DNA of 64,000 nucleotides, from assembly GCA_963780675.1 (NCBI GenBank), contig CAWACR010000003.1:434001-498000 (forward strand), written 5' to 3'. Position numbers and translations under genes: made by a program. The first letter of the stretch is position 1; every line of letters starts with the position of its first letter. Positions 60,914 through 64,000 of the stretch are shown here, in pieces. The notes beneath the pieces are model-generated. The model did no database searches and had not been told where the DNA came from. It saw nothing but the letters and a program-made list of their open reading frames with translations. This stretch comes from JAHECE01 sp963780675. Its GTDB lineage: Bacteria; Actinomycetota; Actinomycetes; Actinomycetales; JAHECE01.

Positions 60914-63355
60914 TCAGGGTGTCGCTGTGCCCCACGTCTCGAGTTCGGCGAGTCCGGTGTTGTAGGTGGTGGGGGAGACCGTCGAGACGGTGAACCGTAC
61001 GTTCGTGACGGTGCGGGCCGGGAAGGTGACTTCCGTGGCGGCGCCGGTGTTGTCGAGCGCGCCGACGGCGAGGGTGCTGCCGTCGGAGAAGGTCAGGGTT
61101 CCGGAGGTCACCTGGTCGGCGGTGTTCGGCCGATCGTGCAGGACGACCCTGCTGAGGGTGACCGGGGTGGGCCAGGTGAGCTGGATCCAGCTTCCCGCCT
61201 TCCCGCCCACGGTTGCCCACTCCTTCGTGTAGTCGGTCGGGTAACCGGTGGCGGACCCGTCGACCGCCCTCACCGCTGTCTGGCCCGTCGCAGTGTTCTC
61301 CGACGACGCCGTGACGGTCGAAATCGCCGTGCGTGCCAGGTTGGTGATGCCCGGCTCGGTGAGGCTGACAGCTACCGTGTCGGCTGGGCTGCTGGCGAGG
61401 CCGTCGCTGACCACGAGCGAGAAGGCAAGGGCCGTCGCCGTGGCGGGTGCGGCAAAGGTCGCGTTCGCGGTCGTCGCACCACCGAGCGTCACGGAGGGTC
61501 CGGCCGTTTGCGTCCAGGCGTAGGTGAGGGCATCGCCGTCGGGATCGCTCGAGGCGGTGCCGTCAAGGGTGACGGTGGCCCCTGGTGATACGGCCACCAC
61601 CTGGTCGCGGCCCGCGCTTGCGACGGGGGCGCGGTTCACGGCGCGGCCGGTGCCCCAGGCCTCGATCTCGGCCAGGCCGACGTTGAACGTAGCGGCGCTG
61701 ACCGAGCTGATAGTCAGCCGGACGGTCGTCACCGTCCGCGGCGCAAAGGTGAGGTCGGTCGCCGCGCCGGCGTTCGTGAGGGACCCGGTCGGGACCGTGC
61801 TGCCGTCCGAGAAGGTCAGGGAGCCGGCGGTGACCTGGTCGCCGGTGTTCGGTCGGTCGTACAGGACCACCCGGTTCAGGGTGACCGGAGTCGGCCAGGT
61901 GAGCTGAATCCAACTTCCTGCCTTCCCGCCCACGGTGGCCCACTCCTTCGTCGCGTCGGTCGGGTAGCCGAGGGGCGAGCCGTCCACCGCCTTCGCCGCC
62001 GCCTGGCCTGTCGCGGCATTCTCGGACGACGCAGTCACGGAGACGCCGGCCGTCCGCGCCACGTTCACGAGCGGGACGCTTCCCCAGGCCTCGATCTCGG
62101 CCAGACCGACGTTGTAGGTGGTGGTGGAGACCGCGGAGACGGTGAAGCGCACGCTGGTGACCGTCCTCGCCGCGAACGGCACCTCGGTCGCGGTACCGGC
62201 GTTGTCGAGCGCGCCGACTCCGACGTTGCTTCCATCGGAGAACGTCAGGCTGCCGCCTGTGACCTGGTCGCCGGTGTTCGGCCGGTCGTACAGGACCGCG
62301 CGATCGAGGGTGACCGGCCGCGCCCAGGTGAGCTGGACCCAGCTGCCCGCCTTCCCGCCGGCGGTCGCCCACTCCATCGCAGGATCGCCGGGGTAGCCGA
62401 CGGTGGAGGAGTCCACCGCCTTGGCTGCGGACTGACCGGTCGCCGCGCTCTCGGACGACGCGGTGACGGTGGGGCGTTCGGCACGGGCCAGGTTGGTCGG
62501 CAGGGACGTGAGGGCGTAGGCGCCGCAGGTAAGGTTGTAGTCGCGCGTCCCGTCCGTCCACTGGGACACGTAGACACGTCCACCGGAGAAGCTGGGCTGC
62601 GTGCAGCGGTCGAGCGCCTCGTTCGGGTAGTCCAGGCGCCCGGCTGTCGCCCAGACCGGGACGCCGGGGAGGCGCCACGACCCCGTGATCTCGTCCCATC
62701 CTGAGGTGTACGAGTAGAGCCCGTACCCGACGCCCGCGTCTGCCAGGCCACGGATCAGCCCCTCGATGACGTGCCGGTTCTCGATCCGCGCCTGCGCCGT
62801 GGAGACCGGCCACGGCTGCGCCGGCCGAGGTTCGACGTCGATCCAGACGACCGGCGGGGACCAGCCGACCTTGCGCATCGAAGCGAGCGCCGCCTGAGCC
62901 TCGGCGTAGCCGACGTTGCTGAGGCGGGCGGCTCTGGTGGAGGAGGCCCACGGGCCGGCCGATCCGTAGGCGCTGAGCTGAGTGGCGGTGGGGAAGGTGG
63001 CCATCGTGTAGGCGTGCGCAAGGGTGCCGCGGGTGCGGGCCCATCCGACCTGGGAGGCGAGGCAGGGGTTTTCGGTGAAGCCCAGGCCCTTCGTGAGCCC
63101 GACGATGACGAACTGCGCCGAGTCCGGTGGCATCGGAAGGTCGTAGCCGCCGACGCTCGTTGGGCATTGCGGCCACGAGACGTCGTAGCCGGACAGTGCT
63201 GTCTCGGCAGCCGCGGGGGAGTTCCCGGCGACGGGCCCGAGTGCGACGGCGAGGACCATGAGCAGCGCGAGTCCGCCCCCCAGGCCCGCGCGCAGGAGCA
63301 GGCGCCGATGCCGGGCCCGAGCAGGTCGTGTTCCCGTCAGAAGCACCGCGACCAT
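60914..63355 (-). CDS. Exported GH25/DUF1906-like glycosidase with discoidin-like repeats
   Basis: 813 residues. An Arg-rich N-region and hydrophobic helix (about 20-43) form a signal peptide ending near PAAAE. Residues about 55-265 are a TIM-barrel lysozyme-like domain: GYDVSWPQCP, FVIVGLTKGLGFTENPCL and the DxE-type catalytic pair in VVWIDVEPR. Then come two discoidin-like repeats, one K319/PKD-like domain (SAGRDQVVAVSPGATVTLDG) and a third repeat. Repeats share NRVVLYDRPNTGDQVTAG and LAEIEAWG with the amidase at 39-42 kb. Probably binds and cuts wall glycan. ATG 63355 abuts GAAGGG, so GTG 63346 is a possible start. Confidence 0.88.
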   Translation of the reverse strand: MVAVLLTGTRPARARHRRLLLRAGLGGGLALLMVLAVALGPVAGNSPAAAETALSGYDVSWPQCPTSVGGYDLPMPPDSAQFVIVGLTKGLGFTENPCLASQVGWARTRGTLAHAYTMATFPTATQLSAYGSAGPWASSTRAARLSNVGYAEAQAALASMRKVGWSPPVVWIDVEPRPAQPWPVSTAQARIENRHVIEGLIRGLADAGVGYGLYSYTSGWDEITGSWRLPGVPVWATAGRLDYPNEALDRCTQPSFSGGRVYVSQWTDGTRDYNLTCGAYALTSLPTNLARAERPTVTASSESAATGQSAAKAVDSSTVGYPGDPAMEWATAGGKAGSWVQLTWARPVTLDRAVLYDRPNTGDQVTGGSLTFSDGSNVGVGALDNAGTATEVPFAARTVTSVRFTVSAVSTTTYNVGLAEIEAWGSVPLVNVARTAGVSVTASSENAATGQAAAKAVDGSPLGYPTDATKEWATVGGKAGSWIQLTWPTPVTLNRVVLYDRPNTGDQVTAGSLTFSDGSTVPTGSLTNAGAATDLTFAPRTVTTVRLTISSVSAATFNVGLAEIEAWGTGRAVNRAPVASAGRDQVVAVSPGATVTLDGTASSDPDGDALTYAWTQTAGPSVTLGGATTANATFAAPATATALAFSLVVSDGLASSPADTVAVSLTEPGITNLARTAISTVTASSENTATGQTAVRAVDGSATGYPTDYTKEWATVGGKAGSWIQLTWPTPVTLSRVVLHDRPNTADQVTSGTLTFSDGSTLAVGALDNTGAATEVTFPARTVTNVRFTVSTVSPTTYNTGLAELETWGTATP

Positions 63356-63528
63356 CCCTTCATGTTCCGTGCCGTCGACCGACCCGGACCGGAGAAACCC
63401 GGATCCGCCCACTCTCCCGCCTTGCGGCCGGCCCGGGCGCGAACTTCCGCGGCGTGCCGCCCAGGAGACGGGCCGAGACTGCGAGCCGCCTGGGCGGGGA
63501 TGCGGCGAGGGGGAGCGCGGTGGCCCGG

Positions 63529-64000
63529 CTACCGCGCGAGATGGGCCCTGAAGAACGCGGCGATGCGGCGTCGGGCATCCCGTGCGGCGGGCTCGTCGTA
63601 GGCCGCGGCGATGAACGGGCCCGCGACGCGCACCCACAGCGGGACGTCCGCCTCGTCGTGGTCGTTGAGGAAGGCGTGACCGGCGCCGTCGTACTCCACG
63701 ACGTCGTGGGGCACCCCGGCTGCGTCGAGGGCCGCCCGGAGGTGGCCCGCAACACCCCGGGTCACCGGGTCCCGGCCGCCGAGGCCGGCGACGACGGGGC
63801 ACGCCCCCTCGAGGGCGTCCGCGGCATACGCGGAGCGGCCCACGCCGGACGGGTAGTTCACGCTCGCCGCGTCGTAGGCCCCGGTCGGGGCGAGGAGCAG
63901 GGCGAACCCGCCGCCGATGCAGTAGCCGATGACGCCGATGCGCCCCGTGCAGTCGTCGCGGGCCGCCAACCAGGCCCGCGCGGCCTCGATGTCGTCGAAG
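63529..64000 (-). CDS. Dienelactone hydrolase family protein, C-terminal part (truncated by window edge)
   Basis: 157 codons visible, entering from beyond base 64000. Alpha/beta hydrolase: the nucleophile elbow GYCIGGG has Cys in place of Ser, typical of dienelactone hydrolases; the acid Asp lies in AGLGGRDPVT and the His in DGAGHAFLND. The last helix ends RRIAAFFRAHLAR. Substrate unknown; many members act outside chlorocatechol pathways. Confidence 0.88.
   Translation of the reverse strand, partial: FDDIEAARAWLAARDDCTGRIGVIGYCIGGGFALLLAPTGAYDAASVNYPSGVGRSAYAADALEGACPVVAGLGGRDPVTRGVAGHLRAALDAAGVPHDVVEYDGAGHAFLNDHDEADVPLWVRVAGPFIAAAYDEPAARDARRRIAAFFRAHLAR

Overview
The window is about 64 kb of very GC-rich bacterial chromosome with dense, short-spaced genes, many GTG starts and long antisense open frames. 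Gene content points to an actinomycete, probably Micrococcales (Cellulomonadaceae or Promicromonosporaceae type; the family is an inference). The supporting genes are a GlgE glycogen cluster, a DivIVA-like coiled-coil protein, the trio SRAP peptidase, YggS and TipAS-MerR, and an etfBA/nifS/mnmA/ligA/gatCAB gene order like that of mycobacteria. At least 14 starts lie 6-7 nt behind a TANNNT- or CANNNT-like -10 box with no ribosome binding site, as expected for actinobacterial leaderless mRNAs.

Layout. 0-7.8 kb: a partial FHA-domain gene, an SRAP peptidase, a class I aminotransferase, a small hypothetical and a DivIVA-like protein on the minus strand; then a plus-strand trio of membrane protein, lipoprotein and CnoX-like thioredoxin. 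7.8-17.8 kb: the minus-strand glycogen/GlgE cluster glgX, glgE, treS, mak, glgB. 17.9-30.1 kb: a plus-strand series etfB, etfA, cysteine desulfurase, mnmA, MetE-like, ligA, small protein, gatC, gatA, gatB, GNAT, much of it joined by 1-4 nt overlaps. 30.3-32.8 kb: photolyase and a TipAS-type MerR regulator with a textbook 19-bp-spacer promoter.

33-46.6 kb is a branched-chain amino acid region: ilvD, ilvB, ilvN, ilvC, leuB, ilvE and cimA (citramalate synthase). It carries two attenuators with leaderless leader peptides: one encoding Leu-Val-Val-Val before ilvB and one encoding Leu-Ile-Ile before cimA. A large exported amidase with carbohydrate-binding-like repeats interrupts this region. 46.6-64 kb holds lplA, yggS, yccF, ybaK, a five-bladed-propeller glycosidase bracketed by two copies of a long palindrome, a Ski2-like helicase, several exported or lipid-anchored proteins, a FAH-family enzyme, gltX, a HAD hydrolase, tRNA-Gln(CTG) and tRNA-Glu(CTC), a second exported wall hydrolase carrying the same repeats as the amidase, and a truncated dienelactone hydrolase.

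Seven genes (glgB, treS, ligA, ilvB, the amidase, lplA and the propeller glycosidase) are broken by single-base insertions or deletions while the protein on either side of each break remains conserved. ligA alone has at least ten within 1.6 kb. Because several of these genes are normally essential and no substitution decay is visible, assembly or consensus error is the most likely cause.

No CRISPR array, prophage, rRNA operon, transposase or recognisable defence island was found.
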